The notes beneath the pieces were generated by a model. It saw only the letters and a program-made list of their open reading frames with translations. It was not told where the DNA came from and ran no database searches. DNA of 64,000 bases from Morganella psychrotolerans (GTDB taxonomy: Bacteria > Pseudomonadota > Gammaproteobacteria > Enterobacterales > Enterobacteriaceae), in the NCBI RefSeq assembly GCF_001676155.1, contig NZ_LZEW01000032.1, forward strand, positions 1 through 64,000, written 5' to 3'. This document shows, piece by piece, positions 8,717-18,906 of this stretch (position 1 is the first letter of the stretch; every line of letters begins with the position of its first letter). A program made the translations under genes and the position numbers.

Positions 8717-11600
8717 TTACCGGATTTCCTCTTTCACAGGTAGCAGTGACTGAAACTCTGTCACTGACGGATAGGTTGTCCAGCCTTCCGGCTTCGCATA
8801 ATCATCCGCTTTACCGCTGGTTCCTGTTACCTGAGAATAAAGTGCCAGTCCGTTTTTCGACATAACCGCTTTATCATAGAATGTCACCACATCCTGTTTT
8901 GTCATTTTTTTTCACCGCATCAATAGTCTGTGCGCGGGTATTAAAGTCAAAATAGTTATTTTTGAAATCAAACGAATAACGGGATGCTTCTTCTATAAAG
9001 GTTTCCGGTGGCTGGGTCAGTTCAGTCAGCAGAGCACTGCGGTATTTATCAAACTCCGCATTGTCCAGCGCCTGTAACCGTTTTTCTGTTTTCACATAGA
9101 AATCATTAAAACGCTGTGACAGATACGCCGGATTTTTTTCATTGCTCTGTAACAGAAAACCGATTCCCCACTGACGACCAAAGCCCGGATTAAAGGCAAA
9201 CAGGGCATAACCCAGTTGTTCCTGTGTCCTCAGCTGATCATAGAACCACGGGTGCAGGATTTTTGATAATACTGAAGAAAAAGCCGCGCCTTCAGTGCGC
9301 GAATATCCTGTCGGGATAAAGATATTTGCCAGCGCATTGTCTGTGCTGTTCGCTTTCTCATCAAAATTCGGTTTCAGGGTTTTGTCGATAACATAGTAAT
9401 CACCCACCCACCATTGCGTTCCCTGCGAGCCAAGCTGTGCCTGTGCTTTCGCAGCAATCTGTTCTGCCTGAGGTGCTGTAACGTTACCAAAAATAAACAT
9501 CTGTAACGCACCTTCACGGATCAATCGATCACGGAATTCAGTCACATCTTTTTCTGTAATAGTTTCAAGTGCGGCGAGGCGATCTTTTTCCTCAAAATAC
9601 GGCACATATTTCAGGCGGCTGAACGGGCGCATTGCCATTTCATACGCTTTGCCGTTATTTGAGACAGCGACCTGCTCACGATACCAGGATTTTGCCTGCG
9701 CCAGTTCAGCGGCTGTCGGTGTAAAGGTCTGATACTGCCCGATTGCGGTAGTCAGAAGCTCAGGTAAGTGCTGAGAATAACCATCCGCACTGATATTCAG
9801 ACCATCATCATCACTGATGTTAATCCCCATTCCCGCCACACCGGCCTGATAACGAAGCTGGTTCAGTTTCAGTTCACTGATATAGCTGAGCACAGAGCTG
9901 GTGACGAAATCTTTCGCAGTTCGTCTGGTATTTTTGTTACGCAGTTCCAGTGCAATAATCGCTTTCGGTTCATCAGCAAAATACTGGCTCGGCATGTAGA
10001 ACAGACGTGATTTTGCTGTATCTGTCAGTTGTACCGGTTTTTCCTGTTTCTCTTTTTTGATCAAATCAAAGTTGTCCGGAATGAACGGGTTCAATACCGG
10101 CAGAGAGAAATGAAAATCACGTTCAGACTTACGCCATTTATCGAGTTGCGCAGCGGTTACATTATCCACCTGATACGGCGCATCCACAAAATAGGCTTTC
10201 TTATTGCTTGGTTCATCCGGGCTGGTGTACCAGATACGGGCTTTTTCCGGTGTTAAATCACTGAACCGCGCTTTAATCGCAGCCGGATCCCAGTCATCAG
10301 CGAGATAGCCGACGTTCAGGATATTACTGACCGGATAATCCATCATGGTATTCGCCAGAGACTCGACATAGCCCATATCACGGACAATGGAGTTGTAACG
10401 GAATGCCAGTCCGTTTACCCGGGCTATCTCATCGAAATAGGCTTTACTGATCCCTTTTTCTTTAATCAGGTTCAGATAGGAAAATACAGCGGCTGTGATT
10501 TCATCACGCTTTAACATGCCTTCATCTGTGAGCCCTACAGAGATAATAAAAATACCCTGATTCCGCGCCAGATCTGAAGAGGCAGATGCACTGATATTCT
10601 CAGCTAACCCTTTTGATATCAGCCAGTTTGCTAATGTCCCTTCACTGCGGTTACCCAGCAAATAAGCGATGTAAGTATCTGTTTGTTTACGGAAATCTTT
10701 GTTGTTATTGTCAATGACAAATTCAAAATCCAGAGATTTCTGAGGCTGAGCCGGAACATAGTGAATAATTTTTTGTTGCTCGGCTGCGGTAATAAGCGGC
10801 ACCGTAATCTGCGGAACTGACGCCTTACGGTTCGGGATAGTCCCGAATGTACTGTTTGCAAGAACAGCCAGCTCTTCTGTGGATTCCGGTCCGTACAGCA
10901 CACCTTTCATCAGGTTGGATGAATAGTATGTGTTGTAGAATTTGAGTAATTCTTCATGCAGGATACTGCCCGGTTTATCTTTCAGTGTATCCAGATTACC
11001 ACCGGAGAAACGGGAGATCGGGTGCGCGGGGTTCCAGGTTTCAGCCCGCACCTGATACATACGGTGCCCGTCGCGGGAGCGCGCCATTGTCAGTTCTGCA
11101 TTAACCGCATTCCGCTCTTTATCTGCATTCACCGGATCAAGCAGCGGCTCAGCCAGAGCATCAGCCAGGCGCTCGGTAGCACCTTTCAGTGCACTGTTTT
11201 CAACTTCAAAATAAAAGTCAGTGTAATTTGACCCCGTACTGGCATTATGGCTTCCGCCATGTTTGGCAAGATAATCACTGAAGTTTCCGGGTTCAGGGAA
11301 ACGTTTTGATCCCATCAGTACCATGTGCTCCAGATAATGCGCCAGTCCTGCCTGGCTCTTCGGCTCATCCATACTGCCTATCGCCAGGCTGATTGCTGCC
11401 GCCGATTTACGGGCAGCACTGTCTGAAATCAGCAAAACAGTCATGTCATTTTTCAGGGTAATTGCCTGATACTGACGCGGGTCATTCTCACTTTTCTCTA
11501 TCTCATCCGGTAAAACCTGCCATGCATTCTGTGCAAGTGCGTTCGCGCCGGTAAAAAAGAAAAGCAGTGTAAAGATAAACTGCACTAGTTGTTTAGGCAT
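8717..11600 (-). CDS. ptrA: Protease III (pitrilysin), frameshifted near its C terminus
   Basis: This is a periplasmic M16 zinc metallopeptidase that degrades small peptides. It has an N-terminal signal peptide (to about residue 23, ANALA) and the inverted zinc motif HYLEH at 88-92. As written, the frame ends after 908 residues at 8874. The missing end (VVTFYDKAVM onwards) continues in another frame to 8717. The break lies at a T8 run on the plus strand (8905-8912). Removing one base joins ...DAVKK to MTKQDVV... and gives 960 residues, against 962 in E. coli. It sits between recC and recB, the usual enterobacterial order, and overlaps the recC stop by 8 bases. The break is probably a base-calling error. 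Confidence 0.93.
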
Positions 11601-14600
11601 CAGCCTGATTCTCCCTGTTTTTCTGATGATGGAACATCGGCAAAAATAATTGTTGCGAAAGCTGCTTAATCACCCCGAGAAGTTCTGTATCAAAATGGCG
11701 GAATGCACGAACCACATAGTCATCCTCTGCTTCACCATTAAACTGAAAACCACCCTGCAATGTCTGTAGCAGCAGCGATGCGGCTTTATGTTGGAGTGCT
11801 TCATCATCAGAGAGTTCACCACTTTTTTCATCTGCCAGTGTGCTCAGCCATGCCCAGCCACTCTTAATAAAAACAGGCAATGGTTCATTAAGCCCCTGAG
11901 CAAACACATCCAGTAATGGTTGCAGATACTGTTGCGCCTGTGCGGCTGTCAGCGGTTCAAAAATCCATGCGCTATCATTACGCCCGAACGACCGGCTGAA
12001 TTGCTGCCGGTCACTCAGGCTGTAAACCAGATGCTCAATCCACAGTCTCAGCCCGTCAACTGCAGTCAGTGCGGCGGCACGCCAGCGCAGCAATCCGTCA
12101 TTCTGAACACCCGCTAATTGCCCGGTTAATGTATAAGGTCCCACAACATAGTGAAACAGCTCACTCTCTGATTCTGCCCGCTCCCGGCGGACTGTCTCCG
12201 CCAGTACATCCATTTCCTGTAACTGATCTTCCCAGTAAACCTGTGCAAATGCCCCTGCAGGTAACGACCCGGCGGCTTTCAGGGTGGTGAAAACCTGTTC
12301 TTCTGACTCACCGTCCACCAGCGCGTCAAGCAACTGAGTGTTAAACCCGTAGCGCTGTAAGTTATCAACGCTGAACGGCTCTTCTTCCGGCAGTGCAACA
12401 TCTTCAATATCAAAATGGACTTTCAGACGCTGCTGAAAAAAGGCGCGGATCGGGTGACGATAAAACCGTAAAAGCTTCTCCAGTGTAATATCCGTCACAG
12501 ACTCAGCCGGAACCGGCACATTAAATGGCCCCTGTGCCCGTCCCTGTCCCAGCGCCGCAGGCAGCCACTGAGGCGAAAAGCTCTGAAATTCAGCACCTTC
12601 CCGGTAATTTTCCGCCGCAAAGGGAACACGGGAATGGCAGACAGTCAGATGGTGCTCAATGGCTTTCCGGCTGATATCCAAATTTGCAGAACGGTCTTTT
12701 TTCAGGCAAAAATTTAACCCGATATATTCCAGTAACTCACTAACTAAGACCGATGGATTGCGCTCTTCGTTATCGCGGATAGAACGCCCGATATAACTGA
12801 TATATAAATGTTCTTTTGCAGAGCCCAGAGCCTCAAGGAAAAGATAGCGGTCATCATCCCGGCGCTTGCGGTCGCCGCGACGTGCCTGCTCTGCCATCAA
12901 ATCAAAACCCAGCGGCGGAATATTGCGCGGATATACACCGTCATTCATCCCCAACAGACAAACAACCTTAAACGGGATCGAACGCATCGGCATCAGTGTA
13001 CAAAAGTTAATCGCACCCGATAAAAAGCGCTGACTGATTTTTTCATCATCCAGCCGCAGAGACAGCTCGTCACGGATCAGGGAAAGTGGCACTTCATCGT
13101 CATAACAGGCTTTTACTGCCTGCTCCAGTACCTGCTGCCACTGTTGCAGTACCATGCTGAGCACAGGCTCGGTATCCGGCGTTGTTGCAAAAAAAGCAGA
13201 AAGCAGTTCAGCACCGGTTTCACGCCATTGCACCGGCGTACGGGTTTCACTCAGAATTTCCTGCCACCGGCTCAGGGTATCAATAAATGCCGCGAGCTGA
13301 CCGACTCTTCCGGCGGCAATACCGGATGCATCATCATACGGGAGTATCCCGCGCCAGGTGCCTTCCTGCTGCGCCATAGCATACCCGAGCAACATACGTT
13401 CCAGCCCGAATTTCCAGGTATTCTGACCAAAAACCGGCAATGAAAAAGATTCGATGTTGTCATCATCCAGCCCCCAGCGAACGCCCGAACCACTGACCCA
13501 GCGGCGTAACAGCGGCAGGTCGCTTTCATCCAGACCAAACTGTTGTGCAATCGCAGGCACTTCCAGCAGACTGAGCACATGTTCTGATGTGAAACGGCTC
13601 TGCGGCAGTTCCAGCAAAGTTAATACCGCTTGTAAAACAGGATGTGCCTGACGGGCTTTGCGGTCAGAAATAGCAAATGGCAGGTAGCGGTTGTCATTAC
13701 CATGACCAAATACCGCCTGAATATACGGAGAGTAACTGTCGATATCCGCCACCATCACAATAATGTCACGCGGTGTGAGCAGCGGATTATTCTCCAGTAG
13801 ATTCAGTAAGTAATCCTGTAAAACCTCCACTTCCCGCTGAGGACTATGACAGGAGTGGAAGCTCAGGGAGCGGTCGTTATCTGCAAGAATCCGCCGGTCT
13901 TCACTCACCGAGAACTCTTCTTTCGTCTTACCCACACGGCTGTAGTCCGCCAAATCAAGAATATCCTGCTGAACAGTGGTCAGTAATGTATCCGGCGTGT
14001 AGTCAACAAACGCTTTAATAACATGGGCATCTTCAATCTCTTCCAGAAACCAGAGATTATCCCGCCCTAAACGTCCCCAGGACGCCAGCAGCGGATTACC
14101 TATATTCTGCTCACCATCGGCTTCAAAATTAAAAAGTGAAGGCGCATCGTCGTCAGATTTAAACCAACTGACAGCCTTCTTATCCCAATAGCTTTGCGGC
14201 TTACGCGCCAGCATCCGGCGCAGTGATGCCGGGTTCTGAATATCGCCCCAGTAATATTGGCAGGGATTGGTAAACATCAGATGAATGTGGGTATGCTGCC
14301 CGAGTGCGCGCAGTGCCTGTAAATAAACAGGCGGTAATGCAGAAATACCACAGATAAACAGACGGGGAGGCAGATTTGCCACAACCTGTGGATCGCCCTT
14401 ATCCAGCACATCAATAAAACGCTGATAAAGATTCGCACGATGCCACTCAGGCTGATCCAGCGTGCGCGTCAGTGTCTGTAAATCCTGCCACAGCGATTTT
14501 TGCCAGGTCTGGTTCTGACTCAGTCCGTCAACCAGCTTGTCGCCTTCCCACGCTGTCAGCCAGTCAGGACGGTAAACCAAATATTGGTCAAATAAGTCCG

Positions 14601-14994
14601 CAATACGGCCTGAAAGCTGGTGAAGTTTGCGCTTATCGTTATCATCATCAAGATAGTGGCGCAGAGGGGTAAAATCCGGATCGTCAAGGCGCTGCGGTAA
14701 CAGCGACATCAGTTTCCATGTCATTGCCCCCTTACTGAATGCACTCTCTTTCGGGATACCCGGCAATACACGGGTAAACATATCCCAGATAAAGGTTGCG
14801 GGCAGCGGGAAATCAATATTTGCTGCAATACCCAGTTTTTCCGCCAGCGCAATCTGTAACCACTGCGACATTCCCGGACTTTGCACGAGAACCGTTTCCG
14901 GGCGGAATGGATCCGCAATCTTATCAGTATCAATAATATGGCAGATAACATCTTTCAGCAGATCCAAATCATTGGAGTGATAAATCGTAAACAT
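11593..14994 (-). CDS. recC: Exodeoxyribonuclease V gamma subunit RecC
   Basis: This 1133-residue subunit holds RecB and RecD together, splits the two DNA strands and reads the Chi sequence. It has the dead-helicase fold of RecC; visible family stretches include VLVQSPGMSQWLQIALAEKL near residue 35, DIIVMVADIDSYSPYIQAVF and MPMRSIPFKVVCLLGMNDG. The E. coli protein has 1122 residues. The ATG at 14994 lies 26 bases inside the 3' end of ppdC, so recC is probably co-transcribed with the pseudopilin genes upstream. Confidence 0.97.
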   Translation of the reverse strand: MFTIYHSNDLDLLKDVICHIIDTDKIADPFRPETVLVQSPGMSQWLQIALAEKLGIAANIDFPLPATFIWDMFTRVLPGIPKESAFSKGAMTWKLMSLLPQRLDDPDFTPLRHYLDDDNDKRKLHQLSGRIADLFDQYLVYRPDWLTAWEGDKLVDGLSQNQTWQKSLWQDLQTLTRTLDQPEWHRANLYQRFIDVLDKGDPQVVANLPPRLFICGISALPPVYLQALRALGQHTHIHLMFTNPCQYYWGDIQNPASLRRMLARKPQSYWDKKAVSWFKSDDDAPSLFNFEADGEQNIGNPLLASWGRLGRDNLWFLEEIEDAHVIKAFVDYTPDTLLTTVQQDILDLADYSRVGKTKEEFSVSEDRRILADNDRSLSFHSCHSPQREVEVLQDYLLNLLENNPLLTPRDIIVMVADIDSYSPYIQAVFGHGNDNRYLPFAISDRKARQAHPVLQAVLTLLELPQSRFTSEHVLSLLEVPAIAQQFGLDESDLPLLRRWVSGSGVRWGLDDDNIESFSLPVFGQNTWKFGLERMLLGYAMAQQEGTWRGILPYDDASGIAAGRVGQLAAFIDTLSRWQEILSETRTPVQWRETGAELLSAFFATTPDTEPVLSMVLQQWQQVLEQAVKACYDDEVPLSLIRDELSLRLDDEKISQRFLSGAINFCTLMPMRSIPFKVVCLLGMNDGVYPRNIPPLGFDLMAEQARRGDRKRRDDDRYLFLEALGSAKEHLYISYIGRSIRDNEERNPSVLVSELLEYIGLNFCLKKDRSANLDISRKAIEHHLTVCHSRVPFAAENYREGAEFQSFSPQWLPAALGQGRAQGPFNVPVPAESVTDITLEKLLRFYRHPIRAFFQQRLKVHFDIEDVALPEEEPFSVDNLQRYGFNTQLLDALVDGESEEQVFTTLKAAGSLPAGAFAQVYWEDQLQEMDVLAETVRRERAESESELFHYVVGPYTLTGQLAGVQNDGLLRWRAAALTAVDGLRLWIEHLVYSLSDRQQFSRSFGRNDSAWIFEPLTAAQAQQYLQPLLDVFAQGLNEPLPVFIKSGWAWLSTLADEKSGELSDDEALQHKAASLLLQTLQGGFQFNGEAEDDYVVRAFRHFDTELLGVIKQLSQQLFLPMFHHQKNRENQADA

Positions 14995-15337
14995 TTTTCT
15001 GCCCTTGCATGCATTGCCATCGGCTGGCGGTTAACTGACGCTCTCCGGAAGAGACTAAACGGATAGTAACGGAAACACAGCCTTGTGCCACATTTTCCTG
15101 TTTATTTTCCCACTGCCGCCGGGAGGATAACGGCATTTTCATCATCTGCTGTAATGTACCGGGATCTGCGGTAAACCGCATCAGCTGATGTAACCGGCGT
15201 ACTGTTCTGACATCATCATACTGCCGGTGTTTTCCGCTGTTCAGGAGCTGATGATAACGCAATAAGCCGGTCATCAATACCGCAAAAACAAAGGCACAGA
15301 TAAGCACTTCCGGTAACGACATACCCCGCTCATTCAT
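14969..15337 (-). CDS. ppdC: PpdC-like prepilin-type protein
   Basis: This 122-residue protein has a type IV prepilin-like N terminus: short leader MNERG followed by MSLPEVLICAFVFAVLMTGL, with the Glu five residues after the predicted cleavage glycine. The start is fixed by a very strong ribosome-binding site (AGGAGG, 7 bases before ATG). It corresponds in position and size to E. coli ppdC (ygdC locus), upstream of recC. It would be processed by a prepilin peptidase and act as a minor pseudopilin, but its precise job is unproven. It overlaps ygdB by 8 bases. Confidence 0.82.
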   Translation of the reverse strand: MNERGMSLPEVLICAFVFAVLMTGLLRYHQLLNSGKHRQYDDVRTVRRLHQLMRFTADPGTLQQMMKMPLSSRRQWENKQENVAQGCVSVTIRLVSSGERQLTASRWQCMQGQKNVYDLSLQ

Positions 15338-15794
15338 TTTGTCCTCCTGTCTCACTGTGCCCGCCACAATCCGGTTTAAGATCCGGAGGGCAAAAGTCAC
15401 TCCATCCCTGTGCCAGCGCTGTCAGTGTCATTTCATTACCCTGCACTGTTGCGGTAACAAGCTGATAATGAGATATATTTTGTCTGAACCAGGGCGAAAA
15501 TGAACTTCCCTGCAATAAAAAACGATTTTCCTTCAGCCGCCGGAGACAACTCTTCAGTGCCGGGTCTGCCGCTGTCCGGCAGTACAACGGCTCTCTGACA
15601 AACTCACTCCGGGACCAGCGTAGTGTCATTCCCCACGCCAGTGCGGACGCCGCACCGGCATCCGCCTGATAAAAGGCAATTTCATCCTGTCCGTTGCGCC
15701 ACTCAGTCTGGTAAAACCGGTGCAGGACGGATAACAACATCAGGGCGATACCCAGCAGAAGCATGATCATCATCATCAGCGCACTGCCCTGCAT
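15330..15794 (-). CDS. ygdB: YgdB family protein (DUF2509), pseudopilin-cluster membrane protein
   Basis: This 154-residue protein has an N-terminal hydrophobic segment (ALMMMIMLLLGIALMLLSVL) after MQGS, and a body sharing a SALAWG stretch and a C-terminal GWSDFCP with E. coli YgdB. Several cysteines suggest an exported disulfide-bonded domain. I chose the ATG at 15794; a TTG at 15845 is also in frame but would overlap ppdB. It resembles PilX-type minor pilin components and probably works with PpdA, PpdB and PpdC. The function is inferred from context only. Confidence 0.78.
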   Translation of the reverse strand: MQGSALMMMIMLLLGIALMLLSVLHRFYQTEWRNGQDEIAFYQADAGAASALAWGMTLRWSRSEFVREPLYCRTAADPALKSCLRRLKENRFLLQGSSFSPWFRQNISHYQLVTATVQGNEMTLTALAQGWSDFCPPDLKPDCGGHSETGGQNE

Positions 15795-15819
15795 TGTTTT
15801 TTCGCGCCGACCCACACTG

Positions 15820-16401
15820 TTACGGATGATAATTGGGTGTTGCAATCAGGCTTTCTCCGGTTCGTTGCAGCACCGGTTTTTCTTTGCCGGCCAGTGTTAA
15901 TGATAACTGTAAACCACTTTGCTGATGAAGGCTGACCGGCGTAACGGAAAAACGCGTCACCACAATCTGCCGGTTATCTGTCACTTTTTCCCATCCGGGC
16001 TCCTGGCAGCTCAGCGCATTGCGGCTCCATTCCAGTGCATTTTTGTTCAGGCGATACCCGAAATGCTCGCCGGTTTTTCGTGTATTGCGCTCCCAGCGGC
16101 TGTTATGGTTAAGATCATAAGCGACGATAACGCAACTGTTTGCAGGTTCTCCTTTTTTTGCCGCTATCTGTAATGGTCTGCCCTGACAGGTTCCCCGGCA
16201 AAAGCCTGTCCGCCGGAGATCTTTTTCCAGCCGTAACAGTGTCTCGCGCATAATATTATCCAGTTTATATTGCCGGTATGTATTCGTTACATCCCGGCAG
16301 AGAACCGGAAAAAACCGGGTAATCGTCACCAGCAATATGGCACTGACAGCCATACTGACCAGCATCTCAAGTAGAAGAGAGCCTCTTGATGACAAAGTCA
16401 T
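15820..16401 (-). CDS. ppdB: Prepilin peptidase-dependent protein B
   Basis: This 193-residue predicted minor pseudopilin starts MTLSSRG followed by SLLLEMLVSMAVSAILLVTI, a class III prepilin signal with Glu at mature position 5. The ATG at 16401 is 2 bases beyond the ppdA stop, which indicates coupling. Conserved cysteines (FCRGTCQG, NSCVIV, LSCQEPG) suggest disulfides in the periplasmic domain. In E. coli the ppdAB-ygdB-ppdC set lies in the same order upstream of recC. A pseudopilus role is likely but has not been shown here. Confidence 0.85.
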   Translation of the reverse strand: MTLSSRGSLLLEMLVSMAVSAILLVTITRFFPVLCRDVTNTYRQYKLDNIMRETLLRLEKDLRRTGFCRGTCQGRPLQIAAKKGEPANSCVIVAYDLNHNSRWERNTRKTGEHFGYRLNKNALEWSRNALSCQEPGWEKVTDNRQIVVTRFSVTPVSLHQQSGLQLSLTLAGKEKPVLQRTGESLIATPNYHP

Positions 16402-16403
16402 TA

Positions 16404-16871
16404 TCAACACGCCGGGATACCGGACAACTGCCCCGGGGTACATAACCGGATACGCCCGGGGGCTGAAATAATCAGCTTTATCTGCCCTTGCCTGTTCTCC
16501 AGTAAAAAACTGGCGGCGGATGCGGTATGGCGGGTTCCCCAGAACAACACTGAATTTATCGTGCCGGAGGCAATACGTACCCCCTCCAGCGGTGTAAATC
16601 CGTCTGTTTCTCTGTCACAGACAGCTGGTGAAACCTGATGACAGGCGCCGCTGTTATCACCAAAAACAATGGAAATTTGCCTGGTTTCATTCAGGTACGT
16701 CGCCCGCAGCTTATGGCTGCTGAGATACTGATGAAACAGTGCCGCTGTCTCTGTCAGATGCCGTTTTTCCCTGAAATTCTCCCATGACACACCCAGCATA
16801 GTTACGGGTAATGCCATAATAAACAACACGATTATCATTTCCATCAGTGAAATCCCTTTTTCTGTCTGCAT
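16404..16871 (-). CDS. ppdA: Prepilin peptidase-dependent protein A
   Basis: This 155-residue protein has a prepilin leader (MQTEKG) followed by ISLMEMIIVLFIMALPVTML. The frame is open further upstream to 16994, but the ATG at 16871 places the cleavage glycine correctly and removes an unrelated hydrophobic extension. It is the first gene of the ppdA-ppdB-ygdB-ppdC-recC-ptrA-recB-recD run. The 263 bases between it and thyA hold the thyA terminator; a promoter for the run would be expected there, although I cannot identify one confidently. Confidence 0.85.
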   Translation of the reverse strand: MQTEKGISLMEMIIVLFIMALPVTMLGVSWENFREKRHLTETAALFHQYLSSHKLRATYLNETRQISIVFGDNSGACHQVSPAVCDRETDGFTPLEGVRIASGTINSVLFWGTRHTASAASFLLENRQGQIKLIISAPGRIRLCTPGQLSGIPAC

Positions 16872-17067
16872 CGTTGCATCTGCCCGGATTGATCCTGATG
16901 AAAAAATAACGGGTTTACAGATATCCGGTACTGAAGGCGGTAATAAATGCGATGCAACAGGAAGAAATAACAGCCATACACTGAAAACGATCATCTTTTT
17001 TTCGTGTTGTGCCGAAGATTATATTTTGACGGGAAAACAGCAGTGGAGCCAGCGGGGTAAAAACGAT

Positions 17068-17096
17068 AAAAAAAAGAGCGGACACCGCCGCTCTTT
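17068..17096 (-). terminator. Rho-independent terminator after thyA
   Basis: On the minus strand the sequence AAAGAGCGG, a short loop and CCGCTCTTT form a 9-pair stem followed by a run of eight T (plus-strand A run 17068-17075). It lies about 40 bases beyond the thyA stop and separates lgt-thyA from the ppdA-recD run. Confidence 0.85.
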
Positions 17097-17134
17097 AACA
17101 ATTTGGATTTTGCTGTGCGCTGTGTGCGCTGAAA

Positions 17135-17929
17135 TCAGATAGCAACCGGTGCTTTAATTCCCGGATGCGGATCATAGCCTTCAATTTCAAAATCATCGAA
17201 GTGATAATCAAACAGAGATGCCGGTTTACGTTTGATAATCAGTTTCGGTAATGCACGCGGCTCACGGCTTAACTGCCGGTGAGTCTGTTCCATGTGGTTG
17301 CTGTACAGATGGGTATCACCACCGGTCCAGACAAAGTCGCCGACTTCCAGGTCACACTGCTGCGCCATCATATGTACTAACAAGGCATAGCTGGCGATAT
17401 TAAACGGCAGACCCAGGAAAACATCACAAGAGCGCTGATACAACTGGCAGGATAACTTACCGTCTGCCACATAGAACTGGAAAAATGCATGGCACGGCGC
17501 CAGAGCCATCTGATCAAGTTCACCGACATTCCAGGCCGAAACAATAATACGGCGGGAGTCAGGATCGCTTTTCAGCTGTTCAATAACGCGTTTGATCTGG
17601 TCAATCTGAGTGCCGTCTGCCGCACCCCATGCGCGCCATTGTTTGCCGTACACCGGCCCCAGGTTACCGTTTTCATCCGCCCATTCATCCCAGATAGTCA
17701 CACCGTTATCGCGCAGATATTGCGTGTTGGTATCACCTTGTAAAAACCACAGAAGTTCATGAATGATAGAGCGGATATGACAGCGCTTGGTGGTTACCAT
17801 CGGGAAACCATCCTGTAAATTGAAACGCATCTGATGCCCGAAGATGGATAAAGTACCGGTGCCGGTACGATCATCTTTTGGCGTGCCTTCATCAAGCACC
17901 TTCTGCATTAGTTCCAGATACTGTTTCAT
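17135..17929 (-). CDS. thyA: Thymidylate synthase
   Basis: This 264-residue enzyme methylates dUMP to dTMP using methylene-tetrahydrofolate, producing dihydrofolate that FolA (40229-40723) recycles. The catalytic cysteine is C146 in [10 protein letters not shown], and the folate- and dUMP-binding stretches [11 protein letters not shown] (near residue 21) and [17 protein letters not shown] are intact. The length is identical to E. coli ThyA. The start overlaps the lgt stop by 4 bases (ATGA type), so thyA is translationally coupled to lgt. Confidence 0.98.
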   Translation of the reverse strand: MKQYLELMQKVLDEGTPKDDRTGTGTLSIFGHQMRFNLQDGFPMVTTKRCHIRSIIHELLWFLQGDTNTQYLRDNGVTIWDEWADENGNLGPVYGKQWRAWGAADGTQIDQIKRVIEQLKSDPDSRRIIVSAWNVGELDQMALAPCHAFFQFYVADGKLSCQLYQRSCDVFLGLPFNIASYALLVHMMAQQCDLEVGDFVWTGGDTHLYSNHMEQTHRQLSREPRALPKLIIKRKPASLFDYHFDDFEIEGYDPHPGIKAPVAI

Positions 17930-18807
17930 TTTACCTCTTCACTTTTCTTTTGGTTATCAGGACGCTTAAACGCCCATATCATCATTAACACACCAATGAT
18001 TATCATCGGCACAGAAAGAATTTGTCCCATACTGATCCCGCCGAATAACCCGAGTTGAGCATCCGGCTGGCGGAAGAACTCAACAATAATACGGAACAGA
18101 CCGTAACCTATCAGGAACAGGCCTGACACACTGCCCATTGGCCGGGATTTACGGACAAACACATTAAGAATAATAAAGAGCACGACCCCTTCAAGCAGCA
18201 TTTCATAAAGCTGTGACGGGTGGCGCGGCAGTACACCGTACTGTTCAAGCACCGGTAACAGGGACGGGTCCGCCGCCGCCAGTTTCACATCCTCACCATA
18301 GGATGTCGGGAACAGAAACGCCCACGGCGTATCCAGCGTGACACGCCCCCACAATTCGCCATTGATAAAGTTACCGATACGACCCATACCCAGACCAAAC
18401 GGGATAAGCGGTGCAATAAAATCAGAAACCTGAAGGAAATTACGTTTTGTGCGGTGAGCAAACCACCACATGGCAATAATCACCCCCACCAATCCGCCGT
18501 GGAATGACATACCACCGTCCCAGACTTTAAGCAGATAGAGCGGGTTATCCATAAACAGAGGGAAGTTATAAAACAGAACATAGCCGATACGACCACCGAG
18601 GAAAACCCCGACAAATCCGGCATATAACAGTGTTTCAACCTCACTGCGTTTCCAGCCGCTGCCCGGTTTATCTGCCCTGCGGTTTGCCAGCCACATGGCA
18701 AAAACAAACCCCACAAGATACATCAGCCCGTACCAGCGCAGCGCCAGCGGACCAACGGAAAAAATGATAGGGTCAATATCGGGAAATGCCAGATAAGTAA
18801 TACTCAT
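17926..18807 (-). CDS. lgt: Prolipoprotein diacylglyceryl transferase
   Basis: This inner-membrane enzyme moves a diacylglyceryl group from phosphatidylglycerol to the lipobox cysteine of prolipoproteins, the first step of lipoprotein maturation. The 293 residues contain about seven membrane segments, the essential MSFHGG motif and the Lgt signature [18 protein letters not shown]. The length is close to E. coli Lgt (291). It lies downstream of ptsP in the same direction with a 99-base gap that contains no obvious terminator. Confidence 0.97.
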   Translation of the reverse strand: MSITYLAFPDIDPIIFSVGPLALRWYGLMYLVGFVFAMWLANRRADKPGSGWKRSEVETLLYAGFVGVFLGGRIGYVLFYNFPLFMDNPLYLLKVWDGGMSFHGGLVGVIIAMWWFAHRTKRNFLQVSDFIAPLIPFGLGMGRIGNFINGELWGRVTLDTPWAFLFPTSYGEDVKLAAADPSLLPVLEQYGVLPRHPSQLYEMLLEGVVLFIILNVFVRKSRPMGSVSGLFLIGYGLFRIIVEFFRQPDAQLGLFGGISMGQILSVPMIIIGVLMMIWAFKRPDNQKKSEEVK

Positions 18808-18906
18808 CGTACCTCACACAGTGGTTGCCCGGCAGGCAGAAGACTTCCCGCTTACCGGTAAAAAGGACTATCAGAACAAGATGCCGCTGTGCGTCATTGT
18901 TGTCCG

